This document shows, in pieces, positions 8,311 to 18,063 of a stretch of 64,000 bases of DNA. The DNA is from an uncultured Allomuricauda sp. GTDB lineage: Bacteria > Bacteroidota > Bacteroidia > Flavobacteriales > Flavobacteriaceae. The position numbers were made by a program, and so were the translations under genes. The first letter of the stretch is position 1, and the number at the start of each line of letters is the position of its first letter. The notes beneath the pieces were generated by a model. It saw only the letters and a list, made by a program, of their open reading frames with translations, did no database searches and was not told where the DNA came from. The DNA is taken from assembly GCF_947499585.1 (NCBI RefSeq), contig NZ_CANMOO010000002.1, forward strand, positions 620,001 through 684,000, in the 5' to 3' direction.

Positions 8311-10698
8311 ATGTTCAAGAACTATCTAAGAATTGCCTGGAGAAACCTTTTAAAAAGAAAAGTCTTTACCGCCATTAACATTTTAGGCCTTGCCATTGGT
8401 TTTGGTAGCGGCATCTTAATTTATTTGTTCTTAAGCTATCATCTTTCTTTTGATAATTTCCATGCCAACTCTGACCGTATTTACAGAATGGCTACTGAAG
8501 AGCACAGGGATCTTATAGAATTTGAACCCAGTGTCCCCCCAGCCTTTGCCAAGACCTTTAAGGAAGACTATGAATATGCAGAAAAAGTTGCTAAAATCTC
8601 AAGTCAAGATGGTCTTATAATGGATGTTGTAAGGAATGGAGTCACAGACAAGTTTAAGGAAGATGTGGCCTTTGTGGAAGAAGATTTCTTTCAAATTTTC
8701 AACTACCCCTTAATCAATGGCAGTAATAACATCTCTCTTTCAGCTCCGAACACAGCCGTATTAACAGAAGCGGTCGCCCTAAAAATGTTTGGAAAAACTA
8801 ACGTGGTGGGTGAGACTTTTGTTTTACAGAACAATAAGACCATAGAAATTACCGGGGTGCTGAAAAACATTCCTAAAACTACTTTTTTAGATAGAGGTGT
8901 ATTTGTCTCTTTTGAAAACCTCAAAGATTTCTTTGAGTTTGCTGCCTCAGAAACTTGGGGAGGCATAACCAGCAATCTACAGACTTATGCTCTTTTAAAA
9001 CCAAACCAAAATATTGCCTCTATTGAAACCGCTTTGTTGGAGCTTCCTAAGAAACATAGGCCAAAAAGCAAGAACAAACATATCTACAAATTACAATCCC
9101 TGTCGGATATCCATTTTAATCCACTCTATGGTGGTCTAGACCCTGTTCTTTTATGGGTGTTTGCCATTATAGGTTTGTTTTTGATTACAATAGCCTGTAT
9201 CAATTTTATCAATATTTCAACAGCTCAAGCTTTTTATCGTTCTAAGGAAATCGGGGTTCGTAAAGTGCTGGGCAGCTTTAAACATCACCTGTTTTGGCAG
9301 TTCTTATCAGAAACATTTGTCATCAGTTTATTTGCAATAATATTAGGTGTTACCCTTGCTTTAGTTTTTCTACCCTCATTCAACAACCTTTTTGAATTGC
9401 AGTTATCCTGGAAGGATCTTTTAAACTATAGGTTTTTAGGGTTCTTAATATTCATCTTAACATTGGTTGCATTCTTATCCGGGAGCTACCCTGGAATACT
9501 AATGGCCCGCATTGTTCCCGTACTTGCGCTAAAAGGCAAGCTAAGTCACAATGATACCGGAGGAACCACCACGAGAAAAGTGCTTGTAGTTGCCCAGTTT
9601 GCAATATCCATTACTCTTATTGCTGCTACATTGATTATTTCTAGGCAGATAGATTATGCTGTAAATACCGACTTGGGTTTTGACAAAGAATCCATTGTCA
9701 TGGTAGAAATCCCAGCAGCTATAGACCGCATTAAACTTAAAAGCTTGAAAGAACGGTTTAATCAAATTCCTGGGGTGCAAAACGTTTCGGCCTGTTTAAG
9801 CAGCCCTGGTGCGGCTGAAAACAATTGGGGCACAGGAGTAAAATATCATAACAGAGCAGAAGTAGAAGAGTTTAGCATAGAAGCTAAAATAGGGGATGTA
9901 AACTATTTAAACACTTTTAATATTCCTCTTGTGGCAGGCAGAAACTTCTTTGAAAGCGATTCTCTTATAACTGAGTTGCTTGTTAATGAAAGGCTTGGTG
10001 AAAAATTAGGTCTGGCCACATCAGAAGAACTAATTGGGAAAAAAATAGAAGTCAACGGAGGCAGGATGAGCGGAACAATCGTTGGGGTAGTGCAAAATTT
10101 TCATGATTCTAATTTTACAGAAGGGATAAACCCAGTTTTTATTGCTGCCAATAATGACTGGTACGGTGAAATTGCCCTTAAAATAAACCATCAAAACACA
10201 GCATCCACTTTAGAGGAGATTGGTGAAAAATGGTCAGATGCCTTTACGGGATACATTTTTGAATACCGCTTTTTAGATGAAAGAGTCGCAAAACAATATG
10301 AAACAGAACAGCGGTATTTGTCGCTTTCCAAAGTATTTTCTGCTTTAGCCATATTGATTGGTTGCTTGGGGCTCTATGGGCTTATCTTATTTTTTGTTGG
10401 ACAACGCACAAAAGAAATAGGAATAAGAAAAGTATTGGGCAGTAATGTTGCCAATATTTTGACTCTGTTTACTGTGGACTTTTTTAAACTCATTCTTATT
10501 GCCGGTTTACTTGCTACCCCAATTGCATGGTATTTAATGGAGCAATGGCTTCAAGGTTACGCATACAGAACTGAAATACATTGGTGGGTGTTTGCCTTCG
10601 CCATTATGTCCATAATGGTGATTACGTTGATCACCATTAGCTATCAAACATTAAAAGTGGCAATTGCAAGCCCTGTAAAAAGCTTGAGAACCGAATAA
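8311..10698 (+). CDS. FtsX/MacB-like ABC permease, array member 1
   Basis: A 795-residue permease made of two FtsX/MacB halves. TM1 is at about 20-42, a periplasmic MacB core domain follows to ~280, then three TM helices (~282-400); the second half repeats this with TM helices near 425-445 and 675-785. Cytoplasmic coupling motifs that contact the ATPase are SKEIGVRKVLG (~311-321) and TKEIGIRKVLG (~700-710). The N-terminal NYLRIAWRNLLKRK and C-terminal SPVKSLRTE are shared with the other members of the array. It is the first of eight tandem paralogues. With two FtsX halves one chain could in principle accept an ATPase dimer alone. Substrate is unknown. Confidence 0.93.
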   Translation: MFKNYLRIAWRNLLKRKVFTAINILGLAIGFGSGILIYLFLSYHLSFDNFHANSDRIYRMATEEHRDLIEFEPSVPPAFAKTFKEDYEYAEKVAKISSQDGLIMDVVRNGVTDKFKEDVAFVEEDFFQIFNYPLINGSNNISLSAPNTAVLTEAVALKMFGKTNVVGETFVLQNNKTIEITGVLKNIPKTTFLDRGVFVSFENLKDFFEFAASETWGGITSNLQTYALLKPNQNIASIETALLELPKKHRPKSKNKHIYKLQSLSDIHFNPLYGGLDPVLLWVFAIIGLFLITIACINFINISTAQAFYRSKEIGVRKVLGSFKHHLFWQFLSETFVISLFAIILGVTLALVFLPSFNNLFELQLSWKDLLNYRFLGFLIFILTLVAFLSGSYPGILMARIVPVLALKGKLSHNDTGGTTTRKVLVVAQFAISITLIAATLIISRQIDYAVNTDLGFDKESIVMVEIPAAIDRIKLKSLKERFNQIPGVQNVSACLSSPGAAENNWGTGVKYHNRAEVEEFSIEAKIGDVNYLNTFNIPLVAGRNFFESDSLITELLVNERLGEKLGLATSEELIGKKIEVNGGRMSGTIVGVVQNFHDSNFTEGINPVFIAANNDWYGEIALKINHQNTASTLEEIGEKWSDAFTGYIFEYRFLDERVAKQYETEQRYLSLSKVFSALAILIGCLGLYGLILFFVGQRTKEIGIRKVLGSNVANILTLFTVDFFKLILIAGLLATPIAWYLMEQWLQGYAYRTEIHWWVFAFAIMSIMVITLITISYQTLKVAIASPVKSLRTE

Positions 10699-10719
10699 CA
10701 AATCAAAAACCGAAATGTC

Positions 10720-13155
10720 ATGCTAAAGAACTATTTAAAAGTCGCGTGGAGAAGTCTCTTAAAAAACAAGGGGTTCACCTTAATCAATATAGTTGGTCTT
10801 AGTTTTGGTGTAGCCGCATGCATTCTGATTTCAATTTATATTATTCATGAAAGCAGTTATGATAAACATGTAGCAAATTCCAACAACATTTATAGAATGA
10901 CCAATGCCATTATCCAGGATGGTAATGTAAGGGGTGGTATTCATTTTTCAGCCATTATGGCAAGTACTGTGCTAAATGATTTTGCTGAAGTTGAAAATGC
11001 GGGAAGAATAATGGATAACGGATTGTTTTATGGAGCAGGCAGTAATGAAATTCGATTGGAAGGGAGCCCCACGCAATATCATGAGGAGGGCTTTGCTTAT
11101 GCGGATCAGTCCATTATGGATATTATGGATATCCAAATGGTCTATGGAAATGCGCCAACTTCCCTTAGCGAACCAGGTACTATTGTGATTTCCAATAGCA
11201 TTTCTGAAAAGTACTTTGGAGAAAGTAATCCGGTGGGAAGCTCAATATATCTAAACGGAAACAACGACCAACCATTTCGAATCAATGGGGTTATGGAAGA
11301 CTTCGCTAGCAACTCCCACTTAGATTACGATTTTATGCTAACCCTGTCCGGCGTTGAATTTGGGGAAGGAGAACAAACAAGATGGACACAAAACAACTAT
11401 TTTACCTACATCACCCTGAAGAGTGGAACGAATATCCCGCAGGTTCAAAAGAAAATCTCAAATCATATCATCAAAGATTATCTAATGCCTGCGTTTGAAG
11501 CAGGTGGGTTTGCCATGGCAGGAAATCTTGAAGATCGACTTTCCATTGGATTACAGCACTTGACCGATATAAATCTATATTCAAATGATATTGATTTTGA
11601 AGCCAATTCAAGAAACGACATCAAGGTTATATGGATTTTTGGTATAGTGGCCTTGTTTATTTTGGTTATTGCCAGCATCAATTTTGTAAATCTTTCAACT
11701 GCCAAATCCGCGAATAGAGCCAAAGAGGTAGGGGTTAGGAAAGTGGTAGGGGCACCCAAACGTTATCTCGTTGGTCAATTTTTGACTGAGTCTGTTTTAC
11801 TTTCTTTCATTTCCTTTGTAATAGGCTTGGCAATAGCTTGGTTAATGATGCCACTTTTTAGTAGCATCTCTGGAAAAGCATTGAGTCTACCGTTTGCTAG
11901 CCCTGTGTTTATACCTCTTCTTTTGGTTTCCTCATTGGCCGTAGGTTTGCTTGCAGGCTTGTATCCCTCTTTTTATTTATCAAGATTTCGTCCGGTAGCT
12001 GTCCTTAAGGGCAAGCTTAGTACTGGCAGTAAATCTAACGCTTTAAGAAGTGGTCTTGTTGTATTTCAATTTACCATTTCAATTATTCTAATCATTGGAA
12101 CCCTTATTGTAAATCAGCAGATGGATTTTATTCTCAACTCTAAATTAGGTTTTGAAAAAGAAGAGGTAATTCAGCTCTACGGAACCAATATTATGGGTGA
12201 TAGGGTAGATACTTTTAAGGATGAGCTTAAAAAAATAAACGGGGTCACCAATGCAAGTATAAGTGACTATTTGCCTCTTGAAGGAACAAAAAGAAATGGC
12301 AATAGCTTTGTAAATGAAGGTAGAGATAATGTGGACGAAACCGTGCCCGGACAGGCTTGGGTAGTGGATGAAGATTATTTGGAAACCTTAGGGATTACGT
12401 TGGTGGAAGGAAGAAATTTCTCCATAGATAAGATCAGTGATGATGAATCGACCGTAATCAATCAGACCATGGCCAAAAAGCTTAACCTTGATAATCCTAT
12501 TGGCAAAAAAATATCGAGGTATGGTAGGCTTTACGAAGTAATTGGCGTTGTTGAAGATTTCAATTTTAATTCTTTAAAGCAAGAAGTGCAGCCACTATGC
12601 TTTTTTAGAGGCGTAAGTCCCTCAATAATTTCTTTAAAAGTAGATACTGGAGACATGTCTTCATTATTAAAGGAAGTTGAGAACAAGTGGAATGAATTTT
12701 CACCCAATATGTCATTTCGGTATGCTTTTATGAACGATTCTTTTGCCAAAATGTATGATAATGTAAGCCGTATAAGAACCATTTTTCTCTCCTTCTCGGT
12801 TTTAGCAATTCTTGTTGCATGCCTTGGTTTATTTGCCTTATCAGCTTTTATGGTGGAGCAGAGGAAAAAAGAAATTAGCATTCGCATGGTATTGGGAGCA
12901 TCTTTTAAAAATATATACAGCTTATTGAGTATTAATTTTTTAAGGCTCGTTGGTTTCTCAATTGTTATGGCCGTTCCGGTTGGCTGGTATGTGATGAGCC
13001 GATGGCTAGAAGATTTTGCATACAAAACAGGATTGGATTGGACCACCTTTATCACAGCTGGGTTAATAGCCTTGGTCATAGCTATACTAACGATTAGCTA
13101 TCAATCCATAAGTGCAGCATTGATTCAGCCCTTAAAAAGTCTAAGGACAGAATAA
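10720..13155 (+). CDS. FtsX/MacB-like ABC permease, array member 2
   Basis: This 811-residue member begins 21 nt after member 1. Coupling motifs are AKEVGVRKVVGA (~334-345) and KKEISIRMVLGA (~716-727); the second has Met where the others have Lys or Arg. The first periplasmic domain is unusually Gly/Asn-rich (IMDNGLFYGAGSNEI), and the second contains YLPLEGTKRNGNS, so the external domains differ strongly from the neighbours while the membrane core is conserved. It ends in QPLKSLRTE. Confidence 0.93.
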   Translation: MLKNYLKVAWRSLLKNKGFTLINIVGLSFGVAACILISIYIIHESSYDKHVANSNNIYRMTNAIIQDGNVRGGIHFSAIMASTVLNDFAEVENAGRIMDNGLFYGAGSNEIRLEGSPTQYHEEGFAYADQSIMDIMDIQMVYGNAPTSLSEPGTIVISNSISEKYFGESNPVGSSIYLNGNNDQPFRINGVMEDFASNSHLDYDFMLTLSGVEFGEGEQTRWTQNNYFTYITLKSGTNIPQVQKKISNHIIKDYLMPAFEAGGFAMAGNLEDRLSIGLQHLTDINLYSNDIDFEANSRNDIKVIWIFGIVALFILVIASINFVNLSTAKSANRAKEVGVRKVVGAPKRYLVGQFLTESVLLSFISFVIGLAIAWLMMPLFSSISGKALSLPFASPVFIPLLLVSSLAVGLLAGLYPSFYLSRFRPVAVLKGKLSTGSKSNALRSGLVVFQFTISIILIIGTLIVNQQMDFILNSKLGFEKEEVIQLYGTNIMGDRVDTFKDELKKINGVTNASISDYLPLEGTKRNGNSFVNEGRDNVDETVPGQAWVVDEDYLETLGITLVEGRNFSIDKISDDESTVINQTMAKKLNLDNPIGKKISRYGRLYEVIGVVEDFNFNSLKQEVQPLCFFRGVSPSIISLKVDTGDMSSLLKEVENKWNEFSPNMSFRYAFMNDSFAKMYDNVSRIRTIFLSFSVLAILVACLGLFALSAFMVEQRKKEISIRMVLGASFKNIYSLLSINFLRLVGFSIVMAVPVGWYVMSRWLEDFAYKTGLDWTTFITAGLIALVIAILTISYQSISAALIQPLKSLRTE

Positions 13156-13176
13156 AAAAAATTAACACAAAGGATT

Positions 13177-15612
13177 ATGTTTAAAAATCATATCAAAATT
13201 GCTTGGAGAAATCTTAAAAAACAACCGTTTTTTACATTTCTGAACATCTTTGGCCTTGCTATAGGTATGGCTGGCGGACTTCTAATCTCATTATATATTT
13301 ACGATGAATTGAGTTTTGACAAAATGTTCGCAGATGCAGATCGCATACATAGAATAAATGTAGATATAAAGTTTGGTGGCGAAGCACGTGAATTTGCAGT
13401 AACTCCCGCACCACTTGCAGAAGCTGTTGACAATGACTTTACAGAAGTTGAATTGACCACACGATTTAGGACTAGGGGCAGCGCTTTAATCAGAAAAACA
13501 GACACCGAAGTGAATGTAAAAGAGCTCCAAACCACCTATGTAGACTCTACGTTCTTCAAAATGTTTGGGATATCGCTTTTAACGGGAGATGTAAACACAG
13601 CTCTCAAATTGCCTCAAACTTTGGTCCTGACCAAGGCCGCTGCAGAAAAACATTTTGGAGTTAATGAAGCTTTAGGCCAAGTACTTTTATTGAACAATCA
13701 GGAAACGTACACGGTAACAGGAGTAATTGATGATTTCCCTAACAATTCATTTCTAAGAGATCATACTGTTTTTATGGCGATGGCTGGTTACGATGATTCC
13801 CGTATAGTGAATTGGGGCAGTAACAATTACCAAACCTTTGCAAAACTTATACCTTTTGCCAATGTTGATAATATACAAGAACCTTTACGTGGTTTTTTGG
13901 GGAAATATGTGGTTCCTGGAGTACAACAATTTATGCCGGGTATTACTGAGGAACAGTTCAAGGCAGCAGGAAATCATTTAATCTATAGTACAATACCATT
14001 AACTGATATCCATCTAAAATCTGATCGCGTAGCAGAAATAAGTGCAAATAATGATATTAAAAGCATATACATTCTTTCTTTCATCGCTATATTTTTAATT
14101 GTTCTGGCCTGTGTCAATTTTATGAATCTGTCTACTGCACATTCACTAAAAAGGTCTAAGGAAGTGGGTGTTCGCAAAACATTGGGCTCCAAGAAAGGGG
14201 AGCTTATACGTCAGTTTTTGATAGAATCAGGATTGGTTTCTTTTGGTGCACTTCTGTTGGCTGTACTAATAGCTATAATTGCACTGCCCTTTTTCAATAG
14301 TTTGGCAGATAAGGCTATTTCCATGCCGTATTCAAATCCAATTTTTTGGCTGATTCTATTAGCATCAGGTGTTGTTTTGGGACTTTTCTCTGGTAGCTAC
14401 CCTGCGTTCTTTATGTCAAAGTTCATGCCTGTAAAAGTGCTCAAAGGATCAAGTGGCAATAATCTTGGTGGCGGGAAAATTCGAAATGGGCTGGTCATAT
14501 TTCAATTTGCAATTTCCGTTTTCCTTATTGTTAGCACTTTGGTTGTTTATCAGCAATTGAAATATATTCAGAATAAAGATTTAGGTTTTTCAAAAGATCA
14601 GGTGCTCATCATCAATGATGTGTTTGCCATAGGCAATCAAGTGACCACATTTAAAGAAGAGGTTCAGAACTTGGGCTTTGTTAAGAACGCGACCTTAAGC
14701 AGTTTTTTTCCAACCCCTTCGAGTAGGTCAGACAGTACTTTTACTCCTGAAGAGGGTGCCTCAGACCAGGAGAATGCCCTAAGTATGCAACGTTGGGGTG
14801 TTGACTACGATTATGTCCAAACGATGGGGTTCAAAATAATTGCTGGGAGAAATTTTGACAAACAATATAAAAAAGACTCTACCAGTATCATTATCAATGA
14901 GTCCGCGTTGGCTGTTATTGGAGTTCCGCCTAACGAGGCAATTGGCAAGCGCTATACTCCTGATATGGGTTCTGAAAACCCAAAATACTATACCATCATC
15001 GGGGTAGTTAAGGATTTTCATTTTTCTCCTTTCAGGGAGGAAATAGAATCTTTGAGTCTCCACTTGGGTGATTGGGCATATTCTCTGGCTGTAAAACTAG
15101 AGGCGGGCAGTTTCTCAAATGCCATTAAAAGTATTGAGGGCATTTGGAACGAGGCAGCTCCTGGACAACCTTTCGACTATTATTTTATGGAAGATTCTTT
15201 CAATAAAACCTATAGGTCAGAACAGCGTCTAAGCCATATTTTTTTCATTTTCACTACTCTTTCCATTCTAATCGCATGCCTTGGGTTATTTGGCCTGGCT
15301 GCTTTTAATGCTGAAAAAAGAACCAAAGAAATTGGAGTTAGAAAAGTGTTGGGAGCCAGTGTTGGACAAATAACCTATAAGCTAACCATAGATTTTCTAA
15401 AATTAGTAGGAATTGCCATTCTTATTTCATTACCACTGGGATGGTTTGCTATGAATAAGTGGTTAGAGGATTTCTCCTATAGGATTCAAATAGGTTGGTG
15501 GGTATTTATACTTGCTGCTTTTTTGGCAGCTCTAATTTCTATTTTAACTGTAAGCTACCAAAGTATTAAAGCAGCCATTGTCAACCCTGTAAAAAGCCTC
15601 AAAACAGAATAA
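13177..15612 (+). CDS. FtsX/MacB-like ABC permease, array member 3
   Basis: This 811-residue member starts 21 nt after member 2. The N-terminus NHIKIAWRNLKKQPFFTFLN carries a Pro in the first amphipathic segment. Coupling motifs are SKEVGVRKTLGS (~326-337) and TKEIGVRKVLGA (~715-726). The first periplasmic domain includes GEAREFAVTPAPLAEAV, the xTPAPLAxA-type segment typical of this Bacteroidota family. The C-terminus is NPVKSLKTE. Confidence 0.93.
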   Translation: MFKNHIKIAWRNLKKQPFFTFLNIFGLAIGMAGGLLISLYIYDELSFDKMFADADRIHRINVDIKFGGEAREFAVTPAPLAEAVDNDFTEVELTTRFRTRGSALIRKTDTEVNVKELQTTYVDSTFFKMFGISLLTGDVNTALKLPQTLVLTKAAAEKHFGVNEALGQVLLLNNQETYTVTGVIDDFPNNSFLRDHTVFMAMAGYDDSRIVNWGSNNYQTFAKLIPFANVDNIQEPLRGFLGKYVVPGVQQFMPGITEEQFKAAGNHLIYSTIPLTDIHLKSDRVAEISANNDIKSIYILSFIAIFLIVLACVNFMNLSTAHSLKRSKEVGVRKTLGSKKGELIRQFLIESGLVSFGALLLAVLIAIIALPFFNSLADKAISMPYSNPIFWLILLASGVVLGLFSGSYPAFFMSKFMPVKVLKGSSGNNLGGGKIRNGLVIFQFAISVFLIVSTLVVYQQLKYIQNKDLGFSKDQVLIINDVFAIGNQVTTFKEEVQNLGFVKNATLSSFFPTPSSRSDSTFTPEEGASDQENALSMQRWGVDYDYVQTMGFKIIAGRNFDKQYKKDSTSIIINESALAVIGVPPNEAIGKRYTPDMGSENPKYYTIIGVVKDFHFSPFREEIESLSLHLGDWAYSLAVKLEAGSFSNAIKSIEGIWNEAAPGQPFDYYFMEDSFNKTYRSEQRLSHIFFIFTTLSILIACLGLFGLAAFNAEKRTKEIGVRKVLGASVGQITYKLTIDFLKLVGIAILISLPLGWFAMNKWLEDFSYRIQIGWWVFILAAFLAALISILTVSYQSIKAAIVNPVKSLKTE

Positions 15613-15635
15613 CATCATCAAAAAAACGAACTATC

Positions 15636-18035
15636 ATGTTAAAGAATTATCTAAAAATAGCTTGGAGGAATCTTACAAAGAATAAGGCTTACACACTTAT
15701 AAATGTTGGCGGTCTAGCCTTGGGTATGGCCGTTACACTTATCATAGGGCTTTGGATGCAGGACGAGCTCACCCACAATGATTATTTTAAAAATAAGGAA
15801 ACTGTGGCGCAGGTAATTCAATCGCAGACCTTCAATGGCCTTACTGGCACTGGTCCAGCAATTCCGCGTCCATTGGAAATGGCTTTCCGAGAAGATTACA
15901 TGGACAATTTTAAATATCTGGTCATGTCATCTTGGACCAACTCCCAGTACCTAAAATATAAGGACAACAGTATTTCAAGAACTGGGAATTTTATGCAAGA
16001 TAAAGCTCCGGAAATGTTAGATCTAAAAATTATAAAAGGAGAAAAAGACGGACTTAGAGAATTAAACTCAATTATGCTTTCAACTTTAACGGCTGAGGCA
16101 TTGTTTGGCAATGAAGACCCAATAGGTAAAATCATTGAGGTAAACAGCCAGTATGATATGATGGTAACCGGCATCTATGAAGCTATTCCTTTCAACAACT
16201 CTTTTAATGATACACATTTTATCATGCCATGGGATAAATACGTGACCTCAAGAGAATGGGTACAAGAATCTGAGGACAGCTGGGGCAATAATTCCTTTCA
16301 AATGTTTGTGCAGCTTTCAGATAACACATCAATGGAAAGCGTTTCTTCAACCATAAAAGATGTAAAAAAGAATCTGTTTGAAGATGGGGAGCCGTTTAAC
16401 CCCCAATTAGCTCTTTTACCAATGAAGGATTGGTATTTGCGATCCAATTTCGAAAATGGTGTGCAAGTTGGTGGAAGGATAAAGTACGTTTGGCTTTTTG
16501 GTATTATAGGAGCTTTTGTTTTGCTTTTGGCATGCATTAATTTTATGAATCTAAGTACGGCAAGGTCAGAAAAGCGCGCCAAAGAAGTTGGTATTAGAAA
16601 ATCAATAGGTTCACAAAGAAGACAGCTCATAAATCAATTCCTGAGCGAATCATTTTTGGTAGTTCTTTTTGCTTTTATCATTGGGGTTTTAATTGTCCTT
16701 CTATCCCTTAATGGGTTTAACGAATTAGCGAAAAAAGAGATTGTATTTCCTTGGGCTAATCCGTTTTTTTGGCTCATTTCCATAGTATTTGTCTTGTTTA
16801 CAGCTTTGCTTGCTGGTAGTTATCCAGCCTTGTATCTTTCATCATTTAAACCCGTGGATGTCTTAAAAGGAACCTTCAAAGCGGGTAAACATGCCGGTAC
16901 TCCTAGAAAAATTCTAGTTGTTCTTCAATTTACCGTCTCAGTAGCATTTATAATTGGGACCGTTATTGTAATGCAACAGATAAACTATGCTAAAAACCGC
17001 CCTGTAGGTTATGATAAAGAAGGGTTGATTCAAGTTCCAACCTTCAGCGAAGATTTTACTGGTAAATATGACCTAATGCGCCGCGAGTTTTTGAGTTCAA
17101 ACGCTGTCATTGAAATGTCTTCTTCTAGCAGCCCAACAACTCGGATATGGTCCAACAGAAATGGCTTTGTTTGGGAAGGTAAAGCAGAAGGGTTTCAGGA
17201 AGATTTGGCATGGACGGAAGTATCACCAGAATATGCCAAGTCCTTGAATTTAAAAATTGTGGAAGGAAGGGATTTTTCCAGAGAATTTGCAACAGATTCC
17301 AATGCAGTTCTATTGAACCAAACGGCGGTAAAATATATGGGACTTAAAAACCCTATAGGGATGCTTATTAAAGATGATTCTGATGAAGATCCAGACCCTC
17401 CGCTTAGAGTTATTGGTGTTGTAGAGGATATGATTGCACAGTCGCCATATGAGCCTGTTAAGCAAGGCATGTACGTTTTTGACAAGGAAGGTGAGTCAAG
17501 TTTCTATAACCTAAGGCTAAACCCTAAGCAAAGTGTAGGTCAGAATCTAGCGATTATAGAACGCGTTTTTAAACAACACTTTCCAAATATTCCTTTTCAA
17601 TACGATTTTGTAGATGAAGAGTATGGAGTAAAATTTGCCTCAGAAGAACGAGTTGGAAGACTCTCTGGAATCTTTACAGCCTTGGCGATTTTGATTAGCT
17701 GCCTTGGATTATTTGGACTTACCTCTTTTGTTGCTGAGCAACGTACTAAAGAAATAGGGGTGCGAAAAGTGTTGGGAGCATCGGTTTTTAATGTATGGAA
17801 CATGCTTTCCAAAGATTTTTTAAAGTTGGTTATTATTTCCTGTTTCATTGCCGTTCCCATTGCCTATTACGTAATGAATGGTTGGCTACAAGATTACCCT
17901 TATAGGGTAATTCTTAAATGGTGGATTTTTGCGCTTGCTATGATAGGCGCCGTGTTAGTTACCATTGTAACTGTAAGTTTTCAAGCAATTAAAGCAGCTA
18001 GATCCAATCCTATTAAAAGTCTGCGTACTGAATGA
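15636..18035 (+). CDS. FtsX/MacB-like ABC permease, array member 4
   Basis: This 799-residue member starts 23 nt after member 3. TM1 contains GLALGMAVTLIIGLWMQDEL. Coupling motifs are AKEVGIRKSIGS (~314-325) and TKEIGVRKVLGA (~703-714). The second periplasmic domain has an acidic insertion (DDSDEDPDPPLRVIG) not seen in the other seven paralogues. The segment WYLRSNFENGVQVGGRIKYV before TM2 is nearly shared with member 8 (ENGKQVGGRIKYV), which suggests these two are closer relatives. Confidence 0.93.
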   Translation: MLKNYLKIAWRNLTKNKAYTLINVGGLALGMAVTLIIGLWMQDELTHNDYFKNKETVAQVIQSQTFNGLTGTGPAIPRPLEMAFREDYMDNFKYLVMSSWTNSQYLKYKDNSISRTGNFMQDKAPEMLDLKIIKGEKDGLRELNSIMLSTLTAEALFGNEDPIGKIIEVNSQYDMMVTGIYEAIPFNNSFNDTHFIMPWDKYVTSREWVQESEDSWGNNSFQMFVQLSDNTSMESVSSTIKDVKKNLFEDGEPFNPQLALLPMKDWYLRSNFENGVQVGGRIKYVWLFGIIGAFVLLLACINFMNLSTARSEKRAKEVGIRKSIGSQRRQLINQFLSESFLVVLFAFIIGVLIVLLSLNGFNELAKKEIVFPWANPFFWLISIVFVLFTALLAGSYPALYLSSFKPVDVLKGTFKAGKHAGTPRKILVVLQFTVSVAFIIGTVIVMQQINYAKNRPVGYDKEGLIQVPTFSEDFTGKYDLMRREFLSSNAVIEMSSSSSPTTRIWSNRNGFVWEGKAEGFQEDLAWTEVSPEYAKSLNLKIVEGRDFSREFATDSNAVLLNQTAVKYMGLKNPIGMLIKDDSDEDPDPPLRVIGVVEDMIAQSPYEPVKQGMYVFDKEGESSFYNLRLNPKQSVGQNLAIIERVFKQHFPNIPFQYDFVDEEYGVKFASEERVGRLSGIFTALAILISCLGLFGLTSFVAEQRTKEIGVRKVLGASVFNVWNMLSKDFLKLVIISCFIAVPIAYYVMNGWLQDYPYRVILKWWIFALAMIGAVLVTIVTVSFQAIKAARSNPIKSLRTE

Positions 18036-18063
18036 ATTAAACATCAATCAAAAAAATCATATC